From IMG/VR virus record IMGVR_UViG_3300046002_003436, positions 1 through 57,907 of that record: a stretch of 57,907 bases of DNA. One strand, 5' to 3'. Below are positions 30,057 to 38,253 of this stretch, in pieces. The notes under the pieces were generated by a model. It saw nothing but the letters and a program-made list of their open reading frames with translations. It did not search any database and was not told the origin of the DNA. Numbering within the stretch: the first letter of the stretch is position 1; the number at the start of each line of letters is the position of its first letter. The stretch comes from a virus. The position numbers were made by a program, and so were the translations under genes.

Positions 30057-31519
30057 TTTTTGGCGTCTTGAATTCGTTGCCAAATGGTACGTTCACTCTG
30101 TTCAGCATTCTGTTGATAGTTTTCTTTGATACGTTTGATCTGGTTGCCCTGTTCATCATGTTCCATCCACGACACATCAGAAACACCACGTTCTTCAGCC
30201 CACTCTTTGGCCTTTGCTGCTTCTTCTATGTCGGGATTTTCATCGGCCCATTTCTTGGCTTCTACAGCAGCTTCATCCACAAAGTCTGCCTGAGGTTTGA
30301 GATAATTTTCCCAAGGCAACTGATCTATGATGCCTTTTGCCAACAACTGTCTTTGAAACTTAAGACTAGAATCCGGATGATCATGTTTCCACGCTGTCAT
30401 AGCCGCAGCTTCCGATGTGGTTGCCGCTTCTAATATTTCTGAGTCTTTGATCTCACGTTCTTGTTCTACAGCTTTCTCAGCTTCTGCAATCATTTTGTTC
30501 CATTGCTCAAGCGGTATGTCTTCTACCGTTTCTGCTGGCTTTTCCTCTGTTGCTGTTATATCACCTCCTAGTGCAGTCAACGGTGTTTCGCCTGGAACTT
30601 TTTCTGTGTGTGTTTGTGCTGGTGGAAACGGCCAAAATGCGCTCGGTGTTCCGTAAAACGAGATTGTTTCTTCTTTGGGTTCTATCTCTGGTTCTTCAGT
30701 TACGACTTCTGTTTTAACAATCTCCGGAGTTTCTTCTTCTTGTTTTCGGAACCATTGGAAACTGTATTGGCTTGCTAGCAGTAAAATAACAGCCAACGGA
30801 TCAAATACAATAACAATAATAATAATTACCCATGTTACTGCTTTTTCTAATACGTTAGCATCTGGATTATCACCGTAGATAAAATTGGCAATATATTTTA
30901 TTGGTCCAACTTCTGCTTCTACTTTGCGGACCTCAGCGGCAATCGGTGCCCTCTCTTCAGATAGTTGACTAATAATTTTCTGTTCGGCTGCAATCTCAGT
31001 TTGGAGACGAGCACGTTCTTTTTGTTGGCCTCTTCGAATCGCAACTGCTTTGTCGGCACCTTTTTCGTCACTGCTTCGACCCATGACTTGGTCCACAGCC
31101 TCATCCATCTGTTTAAGCGCCTTACGGTTCGCATCTATATTATCCTTGGCAGTTTTAATCTTTTCGTCGTAGACGGCTATTCTACTCTGCACATCACCTG
31201 ATACAAGACTTTGATCACTGTGTGCTTTAGACAAGAAGCCAAAAATACCCATACTAGTGATTAACATCAATATGGCAATGGCTGCTAGCAGATAGGCTCG
31301 AATAAAATACGGTGCTCTAGTCCAATTTTGTTTGAGCCATACAGTGCCAGCCAGTTTGCTGACTTCCAAGGCCACTCCCATCACGATGATGGGAATAACT
31401 GCCGCAGAGAATATGGCCACAAGTCCAGCCACGCTGTAATAGATGGCCACTGCAGATACCGTTAATCCGCTGATTAAGGTTGACCATGCAATGAATTTGT
31501 CGCTTGTATGTATTCTCAT
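30053..31519 (-). CDS. Multi-pass membrane protein with coiled coil and long cytoplasmic tail
   Basis: 488 aa. Two or three N-terminal membrane helices (15-60 and 72-95), a coiled-coil loop (120-200) with EKIKTAKDNIDANRKALKQMDEA, another membrane helix (230-250, AVTWVIIIIVIVFDPLAVILLL) and a Pro/Glu-rich then helical tail. The layout is common in T4-like phages of aquatic bacteria, without known function. TAAATA ends 7 nt before the ATG with no Shine-Dalgarno sequence, so late leaderless expression is possible. Confidence 0.75.
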   Translation of the reverse strand: MRIHTSDKFIAWSTLISGLTVSAVAIYYSVAGLVAIFSAAVIPIIVMGVALEVSKLAGTVWLKQNWTRAPYFIRAYLLAAIAILMLITSMGIFGFLSKAHSDQSLVSGDVQSRIAVYDEKIKTAKDNIDANRKALKQMDEAVDQVMGRSSDEKGADKAVAIRRGQQKERARLQTEIAAEQKIISQLSEERAPIAAEVRKVEAEVGPIKYIANFIYGDNPDANVLEKAVTWVIIIIVIVFDPLAVILLLASQYSFQWFRKQEEETPEIVKTEVVTEEPEIEPKEETISFYGTPSAFWPFPPAQTHTEKVPGETPLTALGGDITATEEKPAETVEDIPLEQWNKMIAEAEKAVEQEREIKDSEILEAATTSEAAAMTAWKHDHPDSSLKFQRQLLAKGIIDQLPWENYLKPQADFVDEAAVEAKKWADENPDIEEAAKAKEWAEERGVSDVSWMEHDEQGNQIKRIKENYQQNAEQSERTIWQRIQDAKK

Positions 31520-31529
31520 GAACTAATAT

Positions 31530-31958
31530 TTAGCTGGACCAGTGCCACCTATTATCTACTTCGTTAAAGCAGGCAGTGGTTTGTAGATCTTTCTGCATGT
31601 TATGTGCAATAACACTCACGTGCAGGCGTTTGCATAATGCGCCATTTCTAGGAAACTGCCATGCCACTCTAACTGTGCCGCTGGCGTTGTTCTTATACCA
31701 TCTGGAGAATTGACCAGGTTGAACTTCCTCCAGAGCCAATATCAGCGAACTATAATAGGCATCTTTCTGATCAGCATCAAGACCTTTGAACCAACCAAAA
31801 CTGATATTGAGAATTTGTTCCAGCAAAGGTCCGTTGGTCTCTGGATAGAACTTGGGATTTTCTATGTTAATTGTCTGTGCGTTAGTGGACGTATTCATAA
31901 CCAACAACAGCGCCGTTGTGGTCAAGAATCTGACAGCTTTTGATTTGTAGGTTAACAA
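31530..31958 (-). CDS. Exported protein, probable TTG start inside the upstream gene
   Basis: 142 aa from a TTG at 31958, which follows GGAGATAAAC and produces a textbook signal peptide (KAVRFLTTTALLLVMNTSTNAQ). An ATG at 31997 adds 13 residues and has no such site. The N-terminal 77 bp overlap the C-terminus of the lipoprotein gene in another frame. The mature part contains FGWFKGLDADQKDAYYSSLILALEEV and RVAWQFPRNGALCKRLHVSV, a layout like RT0821-type surface proteins. Confidence 0.65.
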   Translation of the reverse strand: MLTYKSKAVRFLTTTALLLVMNTSTNAQTINIENPKFYPETNGPLLEQILNISFGWFKGLDADQKDAYYSSLILALEEVQPGQFSRWYKNNASGTVRVAWQFPRNGALCKRLHVSVIAHNMQKDLQTTACFNEVDNRWHWSS

Positions 31959-32229
31959 GTTTATCTCCAGATTGAACAGTTCTATTTGCGATACCACAAT
32001 GACCAGCCATGCCCATTCTCACAGCAGTGAGCCGTTTGAATTGATCGTCGGTGCATTCAACCAAAGTTTCGCTGTTTACACGTTCACCATTCTGAGTCTT
32101 GATGGTTTGGCTGGTATGGCAGTATTGAGGTTTCTGTGCCTGCACCTTGGGAGCTGAGCCGCATCCGGTCAACGCCAAGACACAAGCCAACAGAAATGTG
32201 GGCATCACCGCGATAGCAAGAGCTCGCAT
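31882..32229 (-). CDS. Outer-membrane-type lipoprotein
   Basis: 115 aa with lipobox LTGCGS (Cys23). The mature part has four further cysteines (YCHTSQ, VECTDD, HCGIAN, SCQILD) and a GAVVGYEYVH end. TAATG overlap with the upstream lipoprotein gene. Together with its two neighbours it forms a set of three exported proteins. Function unknown. Confidence 0.75.
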   Translation of the reverse strand: MRALAIAVMPTFLLACVLALTGCGSAPKVQAQKPQYCHTSQTIKTQNGERVNSETLVECTDDQFKRLTAVRMGMAGHCGIANRTVQSGDKLVNLQIKSCQILDHNGAVVGYEYVH

Positions 32230-32708
32230 TATTGTGCCCTTGCTTGCTTGGCTTCGGCGATCAACTGCTCGAATACGTCTTTCTTCATTTCAAGACGAGC
32301 ATAAGTGTAATGACGTCCGTTCATGGTAAAATGACCTTTTTCGGTTTTTACATGTTTGCGGATAGCAGTATCTGTGACTTTGTAAGAAATCATAGTGCGA
32401 GTAGTTTTCTTGTCATTAACAATGTCAATCACAGTTTCAGAATTTACAGAACCGTTGATGCGTTTTGCAAAGTTGTTCATGGCAATGGCATCCATCTGTT
32501 CTTCTGCTGCCTGTGCGTGAATCGATTCACCTGCACCGCAGGCATAGACCATGTCTTCTTTCCACCAGAACCAACCCTTGACGCCTTCTTGAGCGCAGTC
32601 TTGATACCAACTAGGTTGCGCATAGGTCTTGCGATCTGGGATATCTTTCATTGAAGAACACCCTGTAACGGCTGCTGCCAATAAGCCTACTAAAATTGCC
32701 TTTTTCAT
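32229..32708 (-). CDS. Lipoprotein of LPP20-like layout
   Basis: 159 aa from the ATG at 32708 (MKKAILVGLLAAAVTGCSS), after AAAGG. An earlier ATG at 32786 lies upstream of the promoter. Lipobox VTGC. The mature part has DMVYACGAGESIHAQAAEEQMDAIAMNNFAKRI, a pattern of LPP20/LptE-like surface lipoproteins. Head of a three-gene exported set. Confidence 0.78.
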   Translation of the reverse strand: MKKAILVGLLAAAVTGCSSMKDIPDRKTYAQPSWYQDCAQEGVKGWFWWKEDMVYACGAGESIHAQAAEEQMDAIAMNNFAKRINGSVNSETVIDIVNDKKTTRTMISYKVTDTAIRKHVKTEKGHFTMNGRHYTYARLEMKKDVFEQLIAEAKQARAQ

Positions 32709-32741
32709 CGTTTGCCTTTCTGTGTGTGTAACGATAACAAT

Positions 32742-32770
32742 AGTATAGCACCACAGCCGACCAAAGTCAA
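32742..32770 (-). promoter_or_regulatory. Sigma70 promoter
   Basis: TTGACT (32770-32765), 17-nt spacer, TATACT (32747-32742), driving the lipoprotein set that starts at 32708. Confidence 0.8.
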
Positions 32771-32787
32771 CCGGGTGCCTTACCAAT

Positions 32788-33087
32788 TTACTTGAAGAAG
32801 ATCAGGGCCATTAGCACAGCCTGGACAATAAATCCAAATCCAATAGTGACAATGTTCAACATGTCTTTTTGGATTGTGGCTTTGACGAACAACAGAGTCA
32901 ATCCTGTCCAAACCAACAACACCAAATCCACACCCGGTAGTTTATCGGTCAGTCCTGCCATCACTGCCAACATGCTAGGCACCGTGGCGGAGTGCAGAAC
33001 AATAGCCGCAAGCCAACCAAATGTTTCTGCTGAGATCACAGAGATTTTGGTTTGAACAAAGGCTTTGACTTGATTGATGTCGATCAT
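32788..33087 (-). CDS. Small three-helix membrane protein
   Basis: 99 aa from the ATG at 33087, which overlaps the stop of the cell-wall hydrolase gene (ATGA). Three hydrophobic segments: TFGWLAAIVLHSATVPSMLAVMAGL, GVDLVLLVWTGLTLLFV, LNIVTIGFGFIVQAVLMALIFF. Size and partner suggest a holin for the SleB-like hydrolase, but this is inferred only from context. Confidence 0.75.
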   Translation of the reverse strand: MIDINQVKAFVQTKISVISAETFGWLAAIVLHSATVPSMLAVMAGLTDKLPGVDLVLLVWTGLTLLFVKATIQKDMLNIVTIGFGFIVQAVLMALIFFK

Positions 33088-33638
33088 ATTTTGATTCCTT
33101 TCTGTTTGTAAAAAATGTGCTGTCCGATTTGACCTATTTTGTCTAACGGCCATCTTGGGTTAACGTAGGTGGCATGATAATACAAAGCATCTTTGAGAAT
33201 AGACAATCTAAATCCTTCCAAAAGAACTTTTTTAGCGACTTCATAGCTTTCATTGTATGCTTCCTTGTTGATTGGTCTGTTTCTATGTACCGAGTCACAT
33301 GCCCATGAGAATTGACATACAACTTTTTCCATGAATACATTTTTTTGGTATACTACTCCGCAGACATCGTTGCCAAATTTTCCAGCGGCTACCCGATTCA
33401 TAGTTACCTGCGCCACTGCTACTTTACCTTCGAAGGGCTCATACCCTGCTTCACGATAAATGTTGATGGCCAAACAGTCCAACTGTTTTTCACGTGTTTG
33501 TATTGAAACCACGTCCTTGCTGTAGGCACCATTCTGTTGTTTCAGCTGTTGAAACTTAGCAGTGGTCATGTTAGTAACTAACCATACCACAGCGATCACT
33601 CCTAATACATAGGATACTACTTTAAATGATTTTTCCAT
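33084..33638 (-). CDS. SleB-type cell-wall hydrolase (endolysin candidate)
   Basis: 184 aa. An N-terminal membrane helix or signal anchor (VVSYVLGVIAVVWLVTNM) precedes a Hydrolase_2/SleB domain: LDCLAINIYREAGYEPFEGKVAVAQVTMNRVAAGKFGNDVCGVVYQ with the catalytic Glu in YREAGYE, then CQFSWACDS and ALYYHATYVNPRW. The family cleaves the glycan strand of peptidoglycan. With the following three-helix membrane protein it forms a plausible lysis pair with a signal-anchor-release endolysin. Confidence 0.85.
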   Translation of the reverse strand: MEKSFKVVSYVLGVIAVVWLVTNMTTAKFQQLKQQNGAYSKDVVSIQTREKQLDCLAINIYREAGYEPFEGKVAVAQVTMNRVAAGKFGNDVCGVVYQKNVFMEKVVCQFSWACDSVHRNRPINKEAYNESYEVAKKVLLEGFRLSILKDALYYHATYVNPRWPLDKIGQIGQHIFYKQKGIKI

Positions 33639-33639
33639 A

Positions 33640-33933
33640 AGTCCTCCTTTGACTTGGTGTAATCCAAAATACAGATTACATTACATAAAGGGAGTTAACT
33701 TCACGAGGCTCTGAAAGAACCCTACTTTCGTGTAGTTGTCTCCATTGGACGCACAATCTCATAACTTGTGTGCCTCTGGCGACCCTTGGCATCCCGAAAA
33801 TACGGGTTTCTCATTGGCCAAGACCCGCGGAATCGTTTCTGCTTTTGACATACTTTGATTCAACTATCTTAGTTTCTTTGCGAAACGTTTAATATATATC
33901 ATACTTTCTTTCTTTCAAGTTGTAAACCGGCGG
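33640..33933. other. Gene-poor 294-bp stretch with possible leader RNA
   Basis: No convincing gene. On the minus strand a 30-codon frame starting MSKAETIPRV and a 28-codon frame starting MRLCVQW follow each other but have weak ribosome-binding sites. The segment holds a 17-bp exact match to 2888-2904 (see findings) and small hairpins. It precedes the SleB operon and may be its leader. Confidence 0.4.
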
Positions 33934-34329
33934 TTATCGACGCATTTTGGAGATATCTACAGCTTCTTCATCACTAAACACCGGAACGGCATTGCTCTTG
34001 TGCATTGTGGCAATGCCTTTGACTTTGGTTCCTGTGTAGATTGGACTGGCTTTCAACACAGCGTTACCACCGGTATCTACACTTTTAATGTGTGCTGTGG
34101 TATTACGGCCTTCTGGAATTTTCAAACTGTATGAACTGCTCAAACTAGGAGCACTCAATCCACGAGTTCGTTTCTTTTCTTCGGCCTCTATGCCCCATTT
34201 TTTCTGCAATTCTTTCCAAGATTCATCCAATTCACGAGTTTTGCGGGCATGATCTGCAGAAGCAAATTTCTTCTTGCCTTTTTTCTTGCCTGTGGTTGAC
34301 AGCCACGGACCTTCTAAATGCATGCTCAA
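33934..34329 (-). CDS. Unknown basic phage protein
   Basis: 131 aa, lysine-rich N-terminus (TGKKKGKKKFASADHARKTRELDESWKEL) followed by SYSLKIPEGRNTTAHIKSVDTGGNAVLKASPIYTGTKVKGIATMHKSNAVPVF, a layout that recurs in T4-like phages without known function. Driven by a perfect sigma70 promoter. Confidence 0.75.
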   Translation of the reverse strand: MSMHLEGPWLSTTGKKKGKKKFASADHARKTRELDESWKELQKKWGIEAEEKKRTRGLSAPSLSSSYSLKIPEGRNTTAHIKSVDTGGNAVLKASPIYTGTKVKGIATMHKSNAVPVFSDEEAVDISKMRR

Positions 34330-34360
34330 AATAGAACTCCTAAAAATTTACTGTAGTCTT

Positions 34361-34389
34361 ATTATAACGTCTTTGTCAGTGTTTGTCAA
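34361..34389 (-). promoter_or_regulatory. Consensus sigma70 promoter
   Basis: TTGACA (34389-34384), 17-nt spacer, TATAAT (34366-34361), overlapping the end of the epimerase gene and driving the 34329 gene. Confidence 0.88.
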
Positions 34390-35344
34390 TGCCAAAATAG
34401 GGGTCGTTTTTCAACCAGTTATAATAGATTTCAAATCCTTGATCTACATCCACTTTTGGATTAAATCCAAAATCATTTCGAGCCTTGGTAACATCTAGTG
34501 CTCCGCGACTAGGAAAGTCTGCATCTTTATCTCGAACTTCGATACTGCCGCGCCCTGCTAATTTAACAGCAAGCTCAGCAGCACTTAATAAAGTCTTGCT
34601 ATGACTCTTTGTAATATTGTATGTGTTATTTGCTGCCTTGTCTGAAAGTGTGGCAGCAACAAATCCGTCAGCAGCGTCATCAACATAGGTAAAGTCTAAG
34701 GTTTCATTTCTGCCATTTACCTTAAGTGTTTCACCACGCATGGCAGTAAGCAAAAATTTCGAAATAACACGATCCTCCACATCTAATGGACCATATACTG
34801 CACTTGGTCTTAGAATGGTATGCTCGATACCATGTTTGCGTGTGTAATCTTTGACTAACCATTCACCGGCAAGTTTAAGAATACCGTATTGACCCTGAGG
34901 GCGGCACTCTGCATCTTCTGTGACATAATCTTCAAAGTCACCATAGACCATACTACTGCTAGCATAGGTAAATCTGCGAACACCGTGTTCTACTGCTTTT
35001 TCTAATAACATTAATAGTCCAGTGCTCATTACTGTGCTTCCCCACGTAGGATTGGCATTGACTACTTTTTGTCTAGGAAATGATGCAAGATGGATAATTG
35101 CTTCAATGTTGTGTTTAGGTAATAGCCAATCAAACATACTACCTTCAAGAATATCATTCACATGAATCTCAGAATGTTTAATAAACTTTCTTCGTTCTAT
35201 CATTAAATGATCAAGCTCTTCTTGAGGAATGATTCCATAGTTAGTCATAACATCATAGACAACCACAGTGTGTCCTTGATCCTCTAACTTTCTAACAATA
35301 TTATGCCCAATGAGGCCCATACCACCGGTTACTAGAATATTCAT
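34376..35344 (-). CDS. NAD-dependent nucleotide-sugar epimerase/dehydratase
   Basis: 322 aa, extended SDR family. NAD motif VTGGMGLIGHNIV (6-18), Asp after beta2 in VVYDVMTNYG, catalytic Ser in YASSSMVYGD and YxxxK as YGILK. Nearest in plan to UDP-glucose 4-epimerases and GDP/dTDP-sugar enzymes. It may change the host surface polysaccharide together with the GT2 transferase at 38632. ATGA overlap with the SGNH gene. Confidence 0.88.
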   Translation of the reverse strand: MNILVTGGMGLIGHNIVRKLEDQGHTVVVYDVMTNYGIIPQEELDHLMIERRKFIKHSEIHVNDILEGSMFDWLLPKHNIEAIIHLASFPRQKVVNANPTWGSTVMSTGLLMLLEKAVEHGVRRFTYASSSMVYGDFEDYVTEDAECRPQGQYGILKLAGEWLVKDYTRKHGIEHTILRPSAVYGPLDVEDRVISKFLLTAMRGETLKVNGRNETLDFTYVDDAADGFVAATLSDKAANNTYNITKSHSKTLLSAAELAVKLAGRGSIEVRDKDADFPSRGALDVTKARNDFGFNPKVDVDQGFEIYYNWLKNDPYFGIDKH

Positions 35345-35751
35345 TTTGTTTGATTAGAAATAGTTTTATACCCCTTGCCGGTAGGGTGTATGCGATCCGG
35401 GCTTAGATCGTGGGTGCGAGTTTCGATAACACGATCATGATACTTGTTGGCCACAGCCCAAACTGCCTTGCGTTTTTCTTCTTTGATAGCCGGCAAGATC
35501 CAATAAACACGATCTGCTTGAACCAATTGACGCAGGGTGTCCAATTCTTCAAAGGTGTTTATCTTTTCAGTATCGTTTGATCCTAGGCTGATAATAACGT
35601 GTTTGGCCTGTGTATCACCTTTGGTGTGTAACAGATACCGGTTCACATAGTCATAGCTGTTGATACCACTCTTGGCATGAGTAACACATTCGGTACGAAC
35701 CTGTCCCACACCTACTGCAAGGCTGTCGCCTAGAATCAAACATTCCAACAT
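35341..35751 (-). CDS. SGNH/GDSL-type hydrolase
   Basis: 136 aa from the ATG at 35751 (MLECLILGDSLAVG), which follows TTTGGAAAACTT. An ATG at 35775 would sit at the predicted transcription start. Block I LILGDSLAVG, block III ISLGSND and block V LSPDRIHPTGKGY (Asp/His pair) give a Ser-Asp-His active site. Likely an esterase or deacetylase acting on sugars or lipids, beside the epimerase. Confidence 0.8.
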   Translation of the reverse strand: MLECLILGDSLAVGVGQVRTECVTHAKSGINSYDYVNRYLLHTKGDTQAKHVIISLGSNDTEKINTFEELDTLRQLVQADRVYWILPAIKEEKRKAVWAVANKYHDRVIETRTHDLSPDRIHPTGKGYKTISNQTK

Positions 35752-35782
35752 AAGTTTTCCAAAAATGTTAATCATAAAATAT

Positions 35783-35810
35783 ATTATAACATACTTAATA
35801 CATATGTCAA
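35783..35810 (-). promoter_or_regulatory. Sigma70 promoter
   Basis: TTGACA (35810-35805), 16-nt spacer, TATAAT (35788-35783). It sits in the T-tail of the preceding terminator and drives the SGNH-epimerase pair. Confidence 0.85.
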
Positions 35811-35815
35811 GAGAA

Positions 35816-35833
35816 AGCCCACCGAAGTGGGCT
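35816..35833 (-). terminator. Rho-independent terminator
   Basis: AGCCCAC-TTCG-GTGGGCT, a 7-bp stem with a stable TTCG loop, followed by TTCTCTT. It ends the transcript of the 38498-35858 genes. Confidence 0.85.
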
Positions 35834-35857
35834 ATTCTGTTAGTTTACAAGGTATAA

Positions 35858-36082
35858 CTATCCCAGACTGTTATTTTTAACATCCATGGTCATTTGTTTA
35901 ACCAATCGATATATCATTTCCTTGTGATACTCTGTGGCAAGATAGTCGCCTTGGCTTTCACCCGACTCGTATCCGTACTTGTATGCCGGAGTATCGATAT
36001 ACTGATTGCGTTCATCCATGCTGTTTAGTATTTCTCGTATTTTAGATGATTCTGGTTTTTTCTCTTTTATTGCTTTTGTCAT
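35858..36082 (-). CDS. Small helical protein, relative of the next gene
   Basis: 74 aa, MTKAIKEKKPESSKIREILNSMDERNQYIDTPAYKYGYESGESQGDYL... It shares with the 36085 product the order: basic start, REILN/REMLKE helix, 'n-x2-y/W-k-x-G-y/f-e-x-G-x-q' and a final helix. Both look like duplicates. Function unknown. Confidence 0.65.
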   Translation of the reverse strand: MTKAIKEKKPESSKIREILNSMDERNQYIDTPAYKYGYESGESQGDYLATEYHKEMIYRLVKQMTMDVKNNSLG

Positions 36083-36084
36083 TG

Positions 36085-36291
36085 TTATTCTCCAAATCTA
36101 TCTATGCGATAGGTAGCTGCTAATGCCGCAGTCAGCTGTCGGTTATGTTCCATGGCTGCTTGATAGCCATCTTCAAAACCTTGTTTCCAAAGCGGGTTAG
36201 ACATCATTTCTTCATCCGTTTCGTTAATTTCTTTTAACATCTCGCGTAGTGATTTCCCTTTGCCGGGCCGGCCTGGTCCAAATTGTGTCAT
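36085..36291 (-). CDS. Small helical protein, relative of the 35858 product
   Basis: 68 aa, GPGRPGKGKSLREMLKEINETDEEMMSNPLWKQGFEDGYQAAMEHNR... Stop lies 2 bp before the next ATG. Preceded by GGAGACAAT. Function unknown. Confidence 0.65.
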   Translation of the reverse strand: MTQFGPGRPGKGKSLREMLKEINETDEEMMSNPLWKQGFEDGYQAAMEHNRQLTAALAATYRIDRFGE

Positions 36292-36300
36292 ATTGTCTCC

Positions 36301-38253
36301 TTAAACTGTTTCTGGTAATTTGCCGCCGATAGCAACAAATTTATTTTCTAAATCAAAAATGTCAACAGTATCGGAACCAATTACTTTATCATCTTGCTTT
36401 TTTTGTTTTATTATCGAACGCGACACATCTTCTGAAACTTGTAGTTCTCGTGCAAAAATATAAGTATCTAAGAAATCACTATTGGTGCTTACACCAAACT
36501 CGTCAAAAGTCATTTTTTCTTGTGCAATGCGACTTCTGCAGATCATTACCCACAATAAAGAATTTTTTAGAACTTCAGTTTTAGACATTTGTTTAGCTGT
36601 TTCAAAATATAGTTCAGGATCTGGGAGTTTAGAAACAGCTTGGGTTGCAATCTTTTCAATACTTTTATAATTAGGATTATAGATAAGAAGATCTCTGCCG
36701 TTATCCCCACCTTTTTCAATTAACCAGCCAAAATTATCTTTAATTTGATAAGTTTTAATTTCGTCGTCTGTGGCTTCTCGATATTGAGGAATATCAGGCT
36801 GTGTAAACTGAGGATTTTTAAAGTTCTTTTGAACAGCCCTTTTTACTCCGGAGCCGGGTTGCGCGGGGTGATTGTTCCCTTGTCCTTGTGTTCTTTTAGA
36901 AACAATCCCTTGATTAATAGAAGGTTTTCCAAGTAAGGGACGATCAAGATCCATATATTTTGAAAACATATCTCTTAAAACTTCGTCAAGATCCGTTTTA
37001 AAATCTTTCTTAGTTTCTTTAGCTTTTTCTTTGTACCACTCAGGCATGTTTGCTTGAATCATACGAAGATTCTCGTCACTGTCAAACGCTAATTCTCCAG
37101 TTTCTTTTTGCAAGGTCACACGGTACTTGTCTGTAATTACAGCACGATCTGGCAATTCTACAAAAATACGGAAATGACTAAATTTATCTTGTATCCCTAA
37201 TCTAAAGGCAATAGTTTTCCAATTTCGGTGAGTATTAACCTGGGTATCGTATATTTCGTCTCGCCACACAAATCCACTAAATGCAGTAGTCCAACTTGGA
37301 CCATTTAAAAAATTATTAGACGCAGGATCGTCCGATCTTTCATATCCAGCTCCGATCGGAGCATCGTAGAAGTAATGTATCTTAATACCATCTACAGTTT
37401 CTACAGTTTCTAATCGAGGATCCTCGCCTCCAAACACAGATGCTCGTTTTGGATTTTGTTGTGCCTTTTCAAAAGCTTCAAGAAATGTTATAAAAGTGCT
37501 AGTTGCACCTTTATCTCCCGATTCATTGTTAGCACTTGGGTCAATTTTGATTTTAATATTATCAGGTAGTCTAAAATATCGTTTACATAGATTTTCTTTA
37601 ATGTGTCCTGCATTGACTTTTTTACGTTCTTCACCGTCAGGACCAAATCCAAAAGTGTTCAAATAAGTATCTTGATTTACCTCTCGACCTAAAATAATAA
37701 CTTCTGTAAAATCTTGACTAAGGTCGTAATTTCGATCGTTAGAGTTTTCGTTTATCCAATCTGTACATTCTAAAATCGGATATCCCTGACCATCTTCGGA
37801 GTAGGCAACGATATTAAAATCAATACCATTAGTGTACTCTTTGCCTAACCAAGCAAAGTGTCCCTTTCCCTCTTTATATGTGATAATTAGTAAATCACTC
37901 CAGTTAAGCACTGAAGTTTTAATACCGACACCGTAATTTGCATTAAGGCTGGCGGTTTTTCCGCTGCCGCCAAGTTTAAGTGCTTTTACCAGTTCAGTAG
38001 CTGTCATTCCACCTAGGTTAAGCACTGATAATTTATTTTTAAACTTATCTAACCCACCTTGATCTATTAATCCGTTAAGATGGAGTTTCCTTATCTTAAT
38101 TTCTGCCGATTTGATATTTTTGTTGGAAATATAACTTTTGGTAGCTTCGAGAGCATTTTGAACTGCTTCACGGTACCACATCCACTCTGGATGATCTTTC
38201 ACTAATAGACTGGTTATAACACCAGAATTGTCTACGCCAATTGTATAACTCAT
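36301..38253 (-). CDS. GHKL-type ATPase-like protein
   Basis: 650 aa. The N-terminal 130 residues carry GHKL (Hsp90/MutL/histidine-kinase) motifs: N-box EAVQNALEA (29-37), VLNLGGMT in place of D-x-G-x-G, and GGSGKTASLNANYGVGIKTSV as the lid and G2 box. The rest has beta-rich parts (VVAYSEDGQGYPILE, GFVWRDEIYDTQVN) and a Pro-rich linker near 450-480. No kinase, mismatch-repair or topoisomerase signature is clear. Proteins of this type occur in phages and in anti-phage systems; the role is unknown. Confidence 0.7.
   Translation of the reverse strand: MSYTIGVDNSGVITSLLVKDHPEWMWYREAVQNALEATKSYISNKNIKSAEIKIRKLHLNGLIDQGGLDKFKNKLSVLNLGGMTATELVKALKLGGSGKTASLNANYGVGIKTSVLNWSDLLIITYKEGKGHFAWLGKEYTNGIDFNIVAYSEDGQGYPILECTDWINENSNDRNYDLSQDFTEVIILGREVNQDTYLNTFGFGPDGEERKKVNAGHIKENLCKRYFRLPDNIKIKIDPSANNESGDKGATSTFITFLEAFEKAQQNPKRASVFGGEDPRLETVETVDGIKIHYFYDAPIGAGYERSDDPASNNFLNGPSWTTAFSGFVWRDEIYDTQVNTHRNWKTIAFRLGIQDKFSHFRIFVELPDRAVITDKYRVTLQKETGELAFDSDENLRMIQANMPEWYKEKAKETKKDFKTDLDEVLRDMFSKYMDLDRPLLGKPSINQGIVSKRTQGQGNNHPAQPGSGVKRAVQKNFKNPQFTQPDIPQYREATDDEIKTYQIKDNFGWLIEKGGDNGRDLLIYNPNYKSIEKIATQAVSKLPDPELYFETAKQMSKTEVLKNSLLWVMICRSRIAQEKMTFDEFGVSTNSDFLDTYIFARELQVSEDVSRSIIKQKKQDDKVIGSDTVDIFDLENKFVAIGGKLPETV

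Noticed and set aside
33640-33933. Two tiny consecutive frames (30 and 28 codons) before the SleB operon
   Set aside because: Weak initiation signals and no recognisable product; they may be part of a leader RNA.
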